62,694 nt of DNA from an uncultured Lactobacillus sp. Its GTDB lineage: Bacteria > Bacillota > Bacilli > Lactobacillales > Lactobacillaceae. The DNA lies in the NCBI GenBank assembly GCA_946477855.1, contig CAMKZU010000010.1, forward strand, positions 1 to 62,694, given 5' to 3'. Both the position numbers and the translations under genes were made by a program. Under the pieces are notes generated by a model. The model did no database searches. It had not been told where the DNA came from and was given only the letters and a program-made list of their open reading frames with translations. Of the stretch, positions 22,738 through 32,076 are shown piece after piece (the first letter of the stretch is position 1; the number at the start of each line of letters is the position of its first letter).

Positions 22738-24291
22738 TTATAGGAAACTAAGCATCTTTCCTAACACAAACACGATCACACACAATAATGCGGTGTACCA
22801 TGCACAATGCGGCAAAGCTTTCTTAAGAATAACTCCTTCTTTACCCTCAAGACCTGTAGCTCCTGTAGCAATTGCGATGTTCTGTGGTGAAAGCATCTTA
22901 CCGGCGGTAGCACCAACCATGTTAGCAGCTGCCAGCCAGTATGGACTTACTTTCAGTGCGTGGGCAGCTTGTACTTGCAATTCACCAAAGAGAACGTTAG
23001 CTGAAGTATCACTACCAGTGATAAAGATACCTAGAACACCGATGATTGGTGAAATTACTGGGTAAAATGCACCAGTTAAAGTTACGAGGCTAACCGCAAT
23101 GACATCAATCATTCCGCTGTAACCCATTACTTTGGACAAGCCCACAATAGAACAAACAGTGATAATTGTTTTAACCAATTGCTTGATAGTACTTGTCAAT
23201 ACGGAAAACATTTCCTTAAATGACAAACCTTGAATAGCACCACCAATGATACTCGACAGTAAAATTAAAGTACCCGGTGATGACAACCAGTCAATGTCAA
23301 CTGGCTTGGCATTTGCACCATTATAGAAGTGGAAACTGGTTTTAACGCTTGCTAGTGCATTATGAATTGCTGGGAACATTGATGAAGTGAAAATGATAAA
23401 GCAAAATACCAAAATAAATGGTACCCAAGCCTTGATTTTATCAGCAGTGGAAATAGGAGCTTTATCGTCCTTTTCAGCACTAGCGGATGCAACTTCATCT
23501 TTGCTGCTGTATTTCTTAATAATAATTACTAAACATAGTAAACAAACTATTGAACCTACAATTGATGGTAGTTCAGGACCTAAATATTTAGTAATGAAAA
23601 TTTCTGGAACCGCAAATGTTAAACCAGCTACCAAGGTGCAAACCAAAACACCTTTTCCTTTAAATGACTTAAGTCCCTTACCTTCAGTCATCATGACCAA
23701 AACGAATGGAACTATCATCATTAAAACAAATAATTGTATAGCAATTAAATAACCTAACTCAGTAACTCCTAGACCTGTTACTTTAGCCAGAGTTGTTACT
23801 GGCAAACCAACGGCACCAAAAGCAGTAGGAGCAGTATTTGCTACCAAACAAACCACGGCTGCTTTAATAGGACTCATACCCAACATAATTAGGATACTTG
23901 CAGGGATCGCTACCGCAGTACCGAAACCGGCAATGGCTTCCAAAAATCCGCCTAATCCCCATGCTAAGATCAATACTAAGAATCTCATATCCTTAGTAAT
24001 TGAAGTTAACATAGACATTATTGTATCCATTCCCCCTGATTTTCTACTAATATTGTAGATAAACAGAGCGGAAATAATAACATAAATTATTGGCCATAAA
24101 GCCATAATTATGCCATCAATTCCGGCAGTAATACTGTTTGAAAACGAAAAGTGGAAACCGACAATACTAAGAATTATTGATAAAGCAAAGCCGATTAAGC
24201 ACGACAAATCTCCTCGAATGCGAAAAACACCCAAGGAAAGTATCAGCCAAACGATAGGGATGATCGCAAGAACTGTTTTAAGTATATCCAT
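22738..24291 (-). CDS. lctP: L-lactate permease
   Basis: Lactate/proton symporter of the LctP family, 517 residues with about 12-14 membrane helices. Family features: GVFRIRGDLSCLIGFALSIILSIVG near the N-terminus, FLEAIAGFGTAVAIPASI (the conserved 'AGFG' core) mid-protein, and GSDTSANVLFGELQ near the C-terminus. Moves lactate, probably for export at high yield or reuse. Two cre-like sites lie upstream, so carbon catabolite control is likely. Alone on its transcript, ends at a shared terminator. Confidence 0.93.
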   Translation of the reverse strand: MDILKTVLAIIPIVWLILSLGVFRIRGDLSCLIGFALSIILSIVGFHFSFSNSITAGIDGIIMALWPIIYVIISALFIYNISRKSGGMDTIMSMLTSITKDMRFLVLILAWGLGGFLEAIAGFGTAVAIPASILIMLGMSPIKAAVVCLVANTAPTAFGAVGLPVTTLAKVTGLGVTELGYLIAIQLFVLMMIVPFVLVMMTEGKGLKSFKGKGVLVCTLVAGLTFAVPEIFITKYLGPELPSIVGSIVCLLCLVIIIKKYSSKDEVASASAEKDDKAPISTADKIKAWVPFILVFCFIIFTSSMFPAIHNALASVKTSFHFYNGANAKPVDIDWLSSPGTLILLSSIIGGAIQGLSFKEMFSVLTSTIKQLVKTIITVCSIVGLSKVMGYSGMIDVIAVSLVTLTGAFYPVISPIIGVLGIFITGSDTSANVLFGELQVQAAHALKVSPYWLAAANMVGATAGKMLSPQNIAIATGATGLEGKEGVILKKALPHCAWYTALLCVIVFVLGKMLSFL

Positions 24292-24398
24292 TTTTATTCC
24301 TCCGACGAAATCAATTTAACAAGTGCTAAATTAATTTCTCTCACTTTCTAACATAGAACTTGATAAAACTTATTAGACAACACTATATGAGTTTGTGA

Positions 24399-24412
24399 TG
24401 TAAGCGCTATCT
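24399..24412. promoter_or_regulatory. cre-like site 1 upstream of lctP
   Basis: TGTAAGCGCTATCT matches TGWAANCGNTNWCA in 13 of 14 positions. It lies about 108 bp before the lctP start. Confidence 0.55.
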
Positions 24413-24475
24413 AATTTCATTATAGCACTATGTAATGCGCTTTTGAAGATGAATTTAACTTCACAATCTTTTATA

Positions 24476-24489
24476 TTTAAGCGCTTTCA
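24476..24489. promoter_or_regulatory. cre-like site 2 upstream of lctP
   Basis: TTTAAGCGCTTTCA matches the same consensus in 13 of 14 positions, about 185 bp before the lctP start. With site 1 it suggests CcpA control. The 24292-24603 gap otherwise holds no gene. Confidence 0.55.
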
Positions 24490-24506
24490 TTAATTAACAA
24501 AAAAAT

Positions 24507-24532
24507 AGTCCTAACTTTATTGAGCTAGGGCT
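24507..24532 (-). terminator. Terminator after degV
   Basis: AGTCCTA...TAGGGCT stem on the minus strand with a T-run; it ends the degV transcript. Confidence 0.75.
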
Positions 24533-24603
24533 AAATCACCTTTTTTTATATTCTGTTAGATAGAGAACAAGTGTAAAAAAGGAATTTTTTATTTGCCAAA
24601 AAA

Positions 24604-25434
24604 TTACAAATCGTCAAAACCAACCATCAAACTGCCTTCTTCGGCATAAAACGTGCAAAGTCCCCTCATTGAGCGAATTTTGATCTCTGCTTCTGGATAA
24701 AGTGCTAAAATTTTTGCTTTTAAACTTTCAGCATCTTTTTCATTTTTACAATGATCAATAATTAAATTACCACCCTTGTATTTCATTTCACTCATTAATT
24801 TCAGAACTTCTTTAAAGGCACGCTTTATTCCACGTACTTTTGCTAAAGGCTCTAGCTTACCCTCTTCACTGGCAGTACCTACTACATCAATATTTAAAAC
24901 TTTAGCGACTTTAGCCACGGCCATATTAACTCGCCCATTGAGTGCTAAATTATGCAGTGATTTTAATACGAACAACAAATGAGTGTGTGTCTTATAATCA
25001 GATATTTTTTGTTCCAAATCTACAAAACGGGTTTTGCTATTAACCAATTTCCGAATTTCTTGTAGAATAACTGAAATCTCTGGGCCAGCAGTCCTTGAAT
25101 CAATCACAATTACATGGCTATCAGGATGATCTTTTTCATATATTTGTTTAGCTTGAAAAGCAGATGAAAAGCTGCCACTAAGTCCACTAGTAATTGTCAT
25201 CATTATTGCAAATTCAGATCCTTTTAAGGCCTCAAGCCACTCATTAATGCTCGGACAGGAAGTTTTGCCCTCCTCCGTGTTTTTCTCCATGCTGCTAATG
25301 AATTCATTGATATCAAGATTTTCGTCATCGACAAAATCTTTTCCTGCAATTGTCATAGTTAATGGCACAACAGTCAGATTTTCATTTGCTCTGTCATTTG
25401 CGCCAGAGTCTATTATTAACTTTACTTTATCCAT
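24604..25434 (-). CDS. DegV-family fatty acid-binding protein
   Basis: 276 residues, cytoplasmic two-domain fold. N-terminal IIDSGAND and mid TSGLSGSFSSAFQAK are the conserved lipid-headgroup-contact motifs of DegV proteins, followed by DSRTAGPEISVIL. FakB-type members deliver fatty acids to the FakA kinase. No fakA adjoins, so the partner is elsewhere. The gene is alone, divergent to eno. Fatty acid chain preference is not readable. Confidence 0.88.
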   Translation of the reverse strand: MDKVKLIIDSGANDRANENLTVVPLTMTIAGKDFVDDENLDINEFISSMEKNTEEGKTSCPSINEWLEALKGSEFAIMMTITSGLSGSFSSAFQAKQIYEKDHPDSHVIVIDSRTAGPEISVILQEIRKLVNSKTRFVDLEQKISDYKTHTHLLFVLKSLHNLALNGRVNMAVAKVAKVLNIDVVGTASEEGKLEPLAKVRGIKRAFKEVLKLMSEMKYKGGNLIIDHCKNEKDAESLKAKILALYPEAEIKIRSMRGLCTFYAEEGSLMVGFDDL

Positions 25435-25563
25435 ATTTGTGTATCCTTATATAAATAAACTATATATTCAAAAAAATATATAGCTAAATAATAAATCAAA
25501 TACCAGAAAAAAGCGATAAAAATTTTTTTAATATTTTTTAACATTAGAAATCGGTTACAAATG

Positions 25564-25592
25564 TTTACATAATCACAAACTTAGGCTAAAAT
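25564..25592 (+). promoter_or_regulatory. Enolase promoter
   Basis: TTTACA (25564-25569), 17-bp spacer, TAAAAT (25587-25592). A hairpin TGGAGC-CTAT-GCTCCA at 25607-25622 follows in the leader and may stabilise the message. Confidence 0.75.
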
Positions 25593-25678
25593 TTGTCATG
25601 TAGATATGGAGCCTATGCTCCACTAATGTATGTACTTACACAAAATAGTACAGCATTTATTATTTAGGAGGTTTTTAG

Positions 25679-26965
25679 ATGTTAAAATCAGTCATTGAAA
25701 ATGTTCATGCACTGGAAATCTATGATTCACGTGGTAATCCAACTGTTGAGGCTTTTGTAACCTTATCAAACGGTGTTGTTGGTAAAGCTGAAGTTCCATC
25801 AGGCGCTTCAACTGGTGAAAATGAAGCAGTTGAATTACGTGATGGCGGCAGTCGTGTAGGCGGTAAAGGTGTTTCCAAAGCCGTTGAAAACGTAAATACT
25901 AAAATTGCTAAGGCATTAAAAGGTCTGGATCCACATGATCAAGCAAACATTGACCGTGTAATGATCGAATTAGATGGCACCCCTAACAAGGCTGAACTTG
26001 GTGCTAACGCTATTTTAGGCGTATCAATGGCTACTGCAGCTGCTGCAGCAAAAGACAGCCACCAACCTTTATATAGATACCTTGGCGGCACTGATCTTGA
26101 AATGCCACAAACTTTCCACAACGTTATTAACGGTGGTGAGCACGCTGACAACGGTATTGACGTTCAAGAATTCATGATCACTCCAGTTAAGAAGACTTCT
26201 TTCCGTGATGGTTTTGAAAAGATCGTTAACACTTACCATACTTTGAAGAAAGTTCTTGAAGATATGGGTTACGAAACTGGCCTTGGTGATGAAGGTGGTT
26301 TTGCTCCTAACATGAAGAACTCTGAAGAAGCTTTACAAGCTTTACACGACGCTATCGTTAAGGCTGGTTACAAGCCTGGTGAAGATATTGCCATTGCTTG
26401 TGACTGTGCTGCTTCTTACTTCTACAACAAAGAAGACGGCAAGTACCACTTCGAAGGTAAAGTATTTAACGATGAAGAATTAGCTCAATACTACGACAAG
26501 TTACTTGACGAGTTCCCAGAATTAATTTCAATTGAAGACCCATACGATGAAAATGATGTTGACGGCATGATTAAATTTACTCAAAGCCACAAAGACAGAA
26601 TTCAAATTGTTTTGGATGACTTCATTTGTACCAACCCTAAGCTTTTGACTAAAGCTATTAAGGAAGGTGCCGGTAACGCTTCATTGATCAAGTTAAACCA
26701 AATTGGTACTGTTACTGAAACTTTGGAAACTATCCGTCTTTCACGTAAGAATGGCTACAACACCATGATTTCTCACCGTTCAGGTGAAACTGGTGACACA
26801 TTCATCGCCGACTTTGCCGTTGCTGTTAACGGTGGTCAATTGAAGACTGGTGCCCCAGCTCGTTCAGAACGTGTTGAAAAGTACAACCGTTTACTTGAAA
26901 TCGAAGAAGAACTTGGTGAAGGCGAGCGTTTAGCTACTTTCCCAGACAGCGTTGACAAAGATTAA
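25679..26965 (+). CDS. eno: Enolase
   Basis: Converts 2-phosphoglycerate to phosphoenolpyruvate, Mg-dependent, 428 residues. Key features: SGASTGENEAVELRD (N-terminal loop), VINGGEHADNG, GLGDEGGFAPN (loop with metal-near acidic residues), the SIEDPYDENDVDG metal-binding strand, IKLNQIGT with the catalytic Lys, and MISHRSGETGD. AGGAGG before the ATG. The codon usage is strongly biased in the second half, as expected for a highly expressed glycolytic gene. Upstream is its promoter, downstream a strong terminator, so it is monocistronic. Glycolytic end product fits the lactic lifestyle. Confidence 0.98.
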   Translation: MLKSVIENVHALEIYDSRGNPTVEAFVTLSNGVVGKAEVPSGASTGENEAVELRDGGSRVGGKGVSKAVENVNTKIAKALKGLDPHDQANIDRVMIELDGTPNKAELGANAILGVSMATAAAAAKDSHQPLYRYLGGTDLEMPQTFHNVINGGEHADNGIDVQEFMITPVKKTSFRDGFEKIVNTYHTLKKVLEDMGYETGLGDEGGFAPNMKNSEEALQALHDAIVKAGYKPGEDIAIACDCAASYFYNKEDGKYHFEGKVFNDEELAQYYDKLLDEFPELISIEDPYDENDVDGMIKFTQSHKDRIQIVLDDFICTNPKLLTKAIKEGAGNASLIKLNQIGTVTETLETIRLSRKNGYNTMISHRSGETGDTFIADFAVAVNGGQLKTGAPARSERVEKYNRLLEIEEELGEGERLATFPDSVDKD

Positions 26966-26977
26966 TTTGTTAGCCTG

Positions 26978-27008
26978 AAAAAAGCCTGCATTGCTGCAGG
27001 CTTTTTTT
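26978..27008 (+). terminator. Terminator after eno
   Basis: AAAAAAGCCTGCA-TTGC-TGCAGGCTTTTTTT, perfect stem, tetraloop. Confidence 0.97.
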
Positions 27009-27021
27009 ACTGTTTTTATTA

Positions 27022-27357
27022 CTAGTCGTCTATTTGATTAATTGCTTTTAGATAAGTAGTTTGAGAAATGTAGTTAATTTTTCTGACGTACTGCCCCTTG
27101 TGGTCGATCTTAATATATTGTCTACTCGGATCAAAGCCACCTACTTTTTTAATTTTATATGGTAATTTTTTACCAGTATCAGGATTATAGGCCTGAACGT
27201 TTAGATAATTCTGGGTATTTTTTGGGACCTTAGCATAACTGGTTACTTCTGGAATTGAAGTATCGGCTCTGTCAGTCCAGGAATTATGATCTAATGAAAT
27301 TTGGTTAGTTATAATCAGAAAAAAGACATAAACTGGAACCAAAAGTTTTTCGAACAT
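27022..27357 (-). CDS. YxeA-like (DUF1093) exported protein, copy 1
   Basis: 111 residues. An N-terminal hydrophobic helix (residues 5-20), then TSYAKVPKNTQNYLNVQAYNPDTGKKLPYKIKKVGGFDPSRQYIKIDHKGQYV. This matches the YxeA/DUF1093 plan (Tyr-rich start, aYd-x-x-G-k, Y-x-K-x-x... V). It shares most of that stretch with the next gene 23 bp upstream, so they are tandem duplicates. AAGGAG before the ATG. Function unknown; these proteins are exported or membrane-tethered. Confidence 0.7.
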   Translation of the reverse strand: MFEKLLVPVYVFFLIITNQISLDHNSWTDRADTSIPEVTSYAKVPKNTQNYLNVQAYNPDTGKKLPYKIKKVGGFDPSRQYIKIDHKGQYVRKINYISQTTYLKAINQIDD

Positions 27358-27379
27358 GGTATCTCCTTCTATCTAACTT

Positions 27380-27709
27380 TTAGGAATGAACTTTCTTTTG
27401 AAATTCTTTTTTGGAAACATATTTAATTTCTTTCACATACTGGCCTTTATGGTCAATTTTAATATATTGCCTGCTTGGATCATAGCCTCCTACTTTTTTT
27501 ATTTTGTATGGAAGTTTTCTGCCGGTTTTAGAATCATATGCTTGAACATTAAAATACTTTTGCGTATTTTTTGGTACCTGAGCATAACTATATGTTTCAG
27601 GAATCGCAACGTTAAAATAATCTATAATCTCATTGTGAACGAAAAAGGGTAAACAAAATAGAGCTGTGAGCGTTAATAGTGAAGCCACAATAAATTTTTT
27701 AACTGACAT
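27380..27709 (-). CDS. YxeA-like (DUF1093) exported protein, copy 2
   Basis: 109 residues from the ATG at 27709. A frame start GTG at 27718 would lie inside the AGGAGG ribosome binding site, so the ATG is preferred. N-terminal helix (residues 5-24), then YSYAQVPKNTQKYFNVQAYDSKTGRKLPYKIKKVGGYDPSRQYIKIDHKGQYV, almost the same as copy 1. The two form one transcript. Function unknown. Confidence 0.7.
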   Translation of the reverse strand: MSVKKFIVASLLTLTALFCLPFFVHNEIIDYFNVAIPETYSYAQVPKNTQKYFNVQAYDSKTGRKLPYKIKKVGGYDPSRQYIKIDHKGQYVKEIKYVSKKEFQKKVHS

Positions 27710-27933
27710 GAATTCCACCTCCTAGATTAAAAGCGAATAAATTCGAATTTTTTTAAATGATATATTAAGATTTAGGTGTACTAATACACTACTATACCTA
27801 TTTTACACTTTTCTATAATTATTTTAAATACAAAATTAAAACAAACTTGCAAATGATAATATTTAATTTGCTAGCAAAAGTCTTATTTTTATGCTACTTT
27901 AAATTAAGTATTTATAACTAAGGAAGTAAAATT

Positions 27934-30207
27934 ATGGCTGAAAAAATTACTGGCTTAAGTCAAGCCGAAGCAGATAAACTTCTGCAGAAAAATGGATTAA
28001 ACGAGGTTCCTGAACCTCAATTCAACTTTTTTAAAGAATTTTTATCCAAGTTATGGAATTTATCAGCATGGATTCTTGAAGCTGCTCTACTTTTAGAGTG
28101 TATCTTAGGAAAATGGATACAATCGTTATTTGTGCTTTTAATGCTCCTTTTTGCTGCTTGGAATGGAGCTTCTAAGAAAAAGCAATCAAGGCGAGTGCTG
28201 AATAATATTTCACACAAATTAACTCCTACTATTTCGGTTCAAAGAGATGGGGAGTGGCAGAATATCGACTCAAAATATTTAGTTCCTGGTGACTTAATCA
28301 GTATGCAAGCTGGTGATGTTTTGGCCGCCGATGTGAAACTGATTGATGGACAAATTTCTACTGATGAGAGTTCAATTACAGGCGAAGCAAGGACAGTGCG
28401 GAAAAATCCACAAGATACAGCTTATGCTGGTACGACTGTAACAGAAGGCAATGGTTTGGCCGTTGTTACTGCTACAGGTGCTGATTCTCGTTCTGGTAAG
28501 ACAATCAACTTAATTAATAATTCTGCAGCTCCAGGTCACTTGCAACAACTATTAACTAAAATTATTTACTATTTATGCATTCTTGATGGAATTCTAACTT
28601 TAGTAATTGTCATTGCTTCTTTCTTTAAGGGTGGTGACCTGAATAATTTGATTAACATGTTACCATTTTTAGCAATGATGTTTATTGCTTCAATACCAGT
28701 TGCAATGCCCTCAACATTTGCGCTTTCTAACTCCTTTGAAGCAACCCGTTTGAGTAAAGAAGGAGTATTAACTTCTGATTTAACCGGTATTCAAGATGCA
28801 GCCAACCTTAATTTGATTTTGCTAGACAAAACAGGAACAATTACCGAAAATAAAACAGCAGTTGGCCAATGGACTAATTTCAGTTCAATGAATAATAATG
28901 ATGTTCTACAATTAGCATCAGCTGCTACGGATCAGAGAAACAAAAAACTCATTGATACTGCAATTGATGAATATGTTAAAAAACAAGGATTAAGCATTAA
29001 GTCAGCTTCCGACTTCACGCCTTTTACTTCAAGCACTGGCTATTCTATGGCAACCTGTGATGGCCATAATATTAAACTAGGTTCATTTAAACAACTTTCC
29101 TTAATTGATCAAGATGCTAACGAAAAGGCAAAAGAAATTGATTTCAGTGCTGGACGTTCGGTAGCCTTATTAATTGATGACAAGTTGGCTGGTGTTTTCA
29201 TTTTGCAAGATATGGTGAGATCTGATTCTAAGGCTGCCCTCGAAGAGCTCAGAAAACGGGGAGTAAAGCCGATTATGCTGACTGGAGATAACCAGAAAAC
29301 TGCTATTGCCGTTGCTAAACAGGTTGACTTGCAAGGTGAAGTAATCTCTATTCGTGATTTTACTGACCAAACAGATACTAGCAAACTAGCCGGTATTGCA
29401 GACGTTTTACCAGAAGATAAATTGCGCATGGTTAAATTCTTCCAGAAGAAAGGTTATATAGTAGGTATGACTGGAGATGGCGTGAATGATTCTCCTGCTC
29501 TAAAGCAAGCCGAAGTTGGTATAGCGGTCTCTAATGCCGCCGATGTAGCTAAACGTTCTGGTAAAATGGTGCTTTTAAATGACGGTTTGTCTTCAATAGT
29601 AAAAATACTTGATGCTGGACACAGAGTGTACCAAAGAATGACTACCTGGTCCTTAACAAAGTTGGCCAGAACTGCGCAGTTGACAATGCTTTTAACATTT
29701 GGCTACCTTTTCTTTAACTATATTCCAATGGCCTTAAACGCTATGGTTATATATACAATCATGAATAATATGGTGACAATGATGATTGGTACTGATAGAA
29801 CCCACATCACCTATAAACCAGAAAACTGGAATATGGCTAAATTAGCTAAAATCGCTTTTTCATTAGCTTTCGGTTGGACAGCTATTGGTATTGCTGCTAT
29901 TGCCTATCTTAACACGCACGGCTGGGGTCATGGTACTATCTCAACGATGGTTTATGTTTACCTGGTTTTGAGTGCTATGTTTATAGTTTTAATTACCAGA
30001 ACCAAGAAATACTTCTGGCAGGATTATCCGTCTAAAGCAGTTGGCTTGACACAATTAGGAGACGTCCTTCTAACGGTCATCCTAGCGCTGTTTGGCATAG
30101 CTATGACAAAAATAAACTGGACGAATTTATTGCTTACTTTTGCTATTGCTTTGATAGCCGCAATCGTGATTGATTTATTCTATCAGCCAATAATGAAGAA
30201 TCGGTAA
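27934..30207 (+). CDS. Proton-pumping P-type ATPase (P3A group)
   Basis: 757 residues, plasma-membrane cation pump. The phosphorylated Asp is 298 in LDKTGTITEN; the A-domain TGE is in SSITGEAR (147-154); membrane helix 4 has PVAMP (255-259); the hinge is TGDGVNDSPALKQAEVGIAV. No CxxC metal-binding motif, so it is not a heavy-metal pump. The final GTDRTHITYKPENWN region and overall plan fit the P3A proton exporter group. It would help pH balance in an acid-producing cell. Short leader, own terminator, alone on the transcript. Ion (H+) is inference. Confidence 0.88.
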   Translation: MAEKITGLSQAEADKLLQKNGLNEVPEPQFNFFKEFLSKLWNLSAWILEAALLLECILGKWIQSLFVLLMLLFAAWNGASKKKQSRRVLNNISHKLTPTISVQRDGEWQNIDSKYLVPGDLISMQAGDVLAADVKLIDGQISTDESSITGEARTVRKNPQDTAYAGTTVTEGNGLAVVTATGADSRSGKTINLINNSAAPGHLQQLLTKIIYYLCILDGILTLVIVIASFFKGGDLNNLINMLPFLAMMFIASIPVAMPSTFALSNSFEATRLSKEGVLTSDLTGIQDAANLNLILLDKTGTITENKTAVGQWTNFSSMNNNDVLQLASAATDQRNKKLIDTAIDEYVKKQGLSIKSASDFTPFTSSTGYSMATCDGHNIKLGSFKQLSLIDQDANEKAKEIDFSAGRSVALLIDDKLAGVFILQDMVRSDSKAALEELRKRGVKPIMLTGDNQKTAIAVAKQVDLQGEVISIRDFTDQTDTSKLAGIADVLPEDKLRMVKFFQKKGYIVGMTGDGVNDSPALKQAEVGIAVSNAADVAKRSGKMVLLNDGLSSIVKILDAGHRVYQRMTTWSLTKLARTAQLTMLLTFGYLFFNYIPMALNAMVIYTIMNNMVTMMIGTDRTHITYKPENWNMAKLAKIAFSLAFGWTAIGIAAIAYLNTHGWGHGTISTMVYVYLVLSAMFIVLITRTKKYFWQDYPSKAVGLTQLGDVLLTVILALFGIAMTKINWTNLLLTFAIALIAAIVIDLFYQPIMKNR

Positions 30208-30225
30208 TTTTAAATTCAAATAAAG

Positions 30226-30265
30226 AAAAACCTGATTGCGGAAATTTTCCGTAATCAGGTTTTTT
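30226..30265. terminator. Terminator after the P-type ATPase
   Basis: AAAAACCTGATT...AATCAGGTTTTTT stem with an inner CGGAAA/TTTCCG part, T-run. Confidence 0.93.
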
Positions 30266-30605
30266 AAGGTTTACCGATGAGTTCCTGACTTTTCCATCAC
30301 ACCGGTAAAAAGGTTTTGTATATGCTATTTGGTATAATAATTTAGAATAGGAAAAAATAGTTAAATTAATCAGGAAAGTTAATTATTTAATAAGAGGCGA
30401 GCCAATAGCAAAGATAGATAGTTATTTTGCTAATTGACCCTTGAATCCCCCCTTTCACTGGTTGTACGTTTATAACAAATGCTTTAAATTACATTCGTTA
30501 TATTTATATTAATACATAAAATAACTAAAGTAAACAATTTTGTCCAACTTTTTTACTTTTAAATCAATATTTTTTTATGTTTAAATAACGATTAATCTTT
30601 TGATT
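30266..30605. other. Unresolved 340-bp intergenic locus
   Basis: No standard gene. On the plus strand TGGTATAAT (TATAAT at 30333-30338) is a strong extended -10. On the minus strand a purine run AAAGGGGGG (30447-30455), like an unusually strong ribosome binding site, is followed by a short open frame of about 19 codons to a stop at 30387-30389. These could be pieces of a small antisense RNA pair or nothing. Not assigned. Confidence 0.3.
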
Positions 30606-31124
30606 TTACTTTTTTAATTCATATACATATGATGTTTCATTTGGACGATAAACACCATGTAAAAGGCCAACTTTTGTAAAACCCATTTTTGCAATCAAAT
30701 GCTGCATTGCTTTATTGTCTTCGTGAGTATCAATTCGAATTGAATCAATATCATCACGATTAACTTTTATATCATTAATTACAGCTTGTAATAGTTTAGT
30801 AGCATAACCTTTACCAGAATGCTGTGAATGAATTGCTACACGATGAATAACAACATATTTATCCGTATTGCTCAGCCACTTACCGTCCAAGTGATCGTAT
30901 ACATGGTCAGGGCCATCTACTATGGCAATTGCGCCAACAGTTTCTTTATCTTCGGAAACAGCTAAAAAAGCCCAGCCATTTTCAATATCTTCTTTAATTT
31001 GACCTTTAGAAGGATAGTCTCCTTGCCATTGATTGACACCATGTTCAGCTAATTGATTAGCTCCATCTTTTAAAATAGCGATAATTTGGTCAAAATCGGC
31101 CATTGTTGCTCTTCTTAATTGCAA
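30606..31124 (-). CDS. GNAT-family N-acetyltransferase
   Basis: 172 residues. Fold signatures: RRATMADFDQIIAILKDGANQLA at the start, VHRVAIHSQHSGKGYATKLLQAVI with the acetyl-CoA-binding Q/R-x-x-G-x-G/A loop (HSGKGYATKLL), then IRIDTHEDNKAMQHLIAKMGFTKVG. No specific acceptor can be read. ATG at 31124 with an AGGAG RBS. It is alone, upstream of nothing obvious; a cre-like site is 100 bp before it. Confidence 0.88.
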   Translation of the reverse strand: MQLRRATMADFDQIIAILKDGANQLAEHGVNQWQGDYPSKGQIKEDIENGWAFLAVSEDKETVGAIAIVDGPDHVYDHLDGKWLSNTDKYVVIHRVAIHSQHSGKGYATKLLQAVINDIKVNRDDIDSIRIDTHEDNKAMQHLIAKMGFTKVGLLHGVYRPNETSYVYELKK

Positions 31125-31225
31125 ATTACTCTATTCTCCTTTTTTGAAATACTGTATCATTATATATACCTGACCTGAGCTTGTAAAAAATTTAGACTCA
31201 AAATTCAAAGTTTTTTTCATATTTT

Positions 31226-31239
31226 TGCAAGCGCTTTTA
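31226..31239. promoter_or_regulatory. Weak cre-like site near the GNAT gene
   Basis: TGCAAGCGCTTTTA, 12 of 14 to the CcpA consensus. Weak; may be chance in AT-rich DNA. Confidence 0.3.
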
Positions 31240-31295
31240 TTGATTTAAAATATTTGAATTTTGCTAACCAGAACCAATTACCCTTTTTATAGCTG

Positions 31296-31385
31296 GCAGA
31301 CAAAAAATGCTCTTAATAGCTGATTTCAAATACAACTACTGCAGACAAAAAATGCTCTTAATAGCTGATTTCAAATACAACTACT
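31296..31385. repeat. Perfect 45-bp tandem duplication
   Basis: GCAGACAAAAAATGCTCTTA... to CTACT occurs at 31296-31340 and again at 31341-31385 with no difference. The repeated unit holds the distal (T-run) half of the apt terminator. A slippage event, recent because it is identical. Confidence 0.95.
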
Positions 31386-31393
31386 AAAGAGCA
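31347..31393 (-). terminator. Terminator after apt
   Basis: On the minus strand TGCTCTTTAGTAG (31393-31381) pairs with CTATTAAGAGCA (31364-31353) and is followed by a T-run (31352-31347). It lies across the tandem repeat; the second copy of the distal arm has no partner. Confidence 0.8.
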
Positions 31394-31448
31394 CATTCAT
31401 GTATATTTATTTTTAAAATTTAATACTTAAAAATCCAGTCAATAAAAA

Positions 31449-31976
31449 TTAAGCACCATGATATTTGACTAGAGAATATACGTCAAGTCCTGGTAATTTT
31501 TCTTTTCCCTTTAGATCTGGTAATTCAATATAAAAACAAGAACCTACTAACTCTCCACCTAGGTTTTCAATTAATTGCTTGCAGGCTCTTAGAGTTCCTG
31601 CTGTAGCAAGTAAATCATCACAAACCACAACACGCTGACCGGGTTTAATGGCGTCTTTATGAATTTCCAAACTATTTGAACCATATTCCAGGTCATAAGA
31701 AGCACGCTCGACCTCCCGCGGCAATTTATGTGGCTTTCTAGCTGGCACAAAACCAATACCTAATTCTGTTGCCACCGGACAACCAACAATAAATCCACGA
31801 GCTTCGGGACCGACAATTATATCGGCATTTTTACTTTTAACGTATTCAGCTAACTTGTGTGTAGCTGCTTGAAACAATTTGCCATCCTGTAGCACAGGAG
31901 TGATATCCCGAAAGATTATACCTTTGTTCGGAAAATCCTTGACACTTGCAATATGTTTCTCAAAATCGTTTGCCAT
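31449..31976 (-). CDS. apt: Adenine phosphoribosyltransferase
   Basis: Salvages adenine with PRPP to AMP, 175 residues from the ATG at 31976. A GGAGG lies 11 bases before it; the longer frame (to 32042) lacks such a site and adds an odd stretch, so 31976 is used. The PRPP loop [13 protein letters not shown] is at about 116-128; the adenine-binding ARKPHKLP is at 79-86. Ends at a duplicated terminator. Downstream of recJ, as in many lactobacilli; they likely share a transcript. Confidence 0.95.
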   Translation of the reverse strand: MANDFEKHIASVKDFPNKGIIFRDITPVLQDGKLFQAATHKLAEYVKSKNADIIVGPEARGFIVGCPVATELGIGFVPARKPHKLPREVERASYDLEYGSNSLEIHKDAIKPGQRVVVCDDLLATAGTLRACKQLIENLGGELVGSCFYIELPDLKGKEKLPGLDVYSLVKYHGA

Positions 31977-32076
31977 AAGAAGAAAAACCTCCAAAAACTT
32001 AACTTTCTTGCTAAAGCTTATTCGACCTTTATATTCTAACAAATTTTGGGCTTAAAATCATTAAAAGCAAGAAAAA

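Noticed and set aside
25607-25622. Riboswitch in the enolase leader
   Set aside because: A single small hairpin without a terminator or known aptamer; more likely an mRNA-stabilising stem.
31296-31385. Possible CRISPR array
   Set aside because: Only two identical units with no spacers; a tandem duplication.
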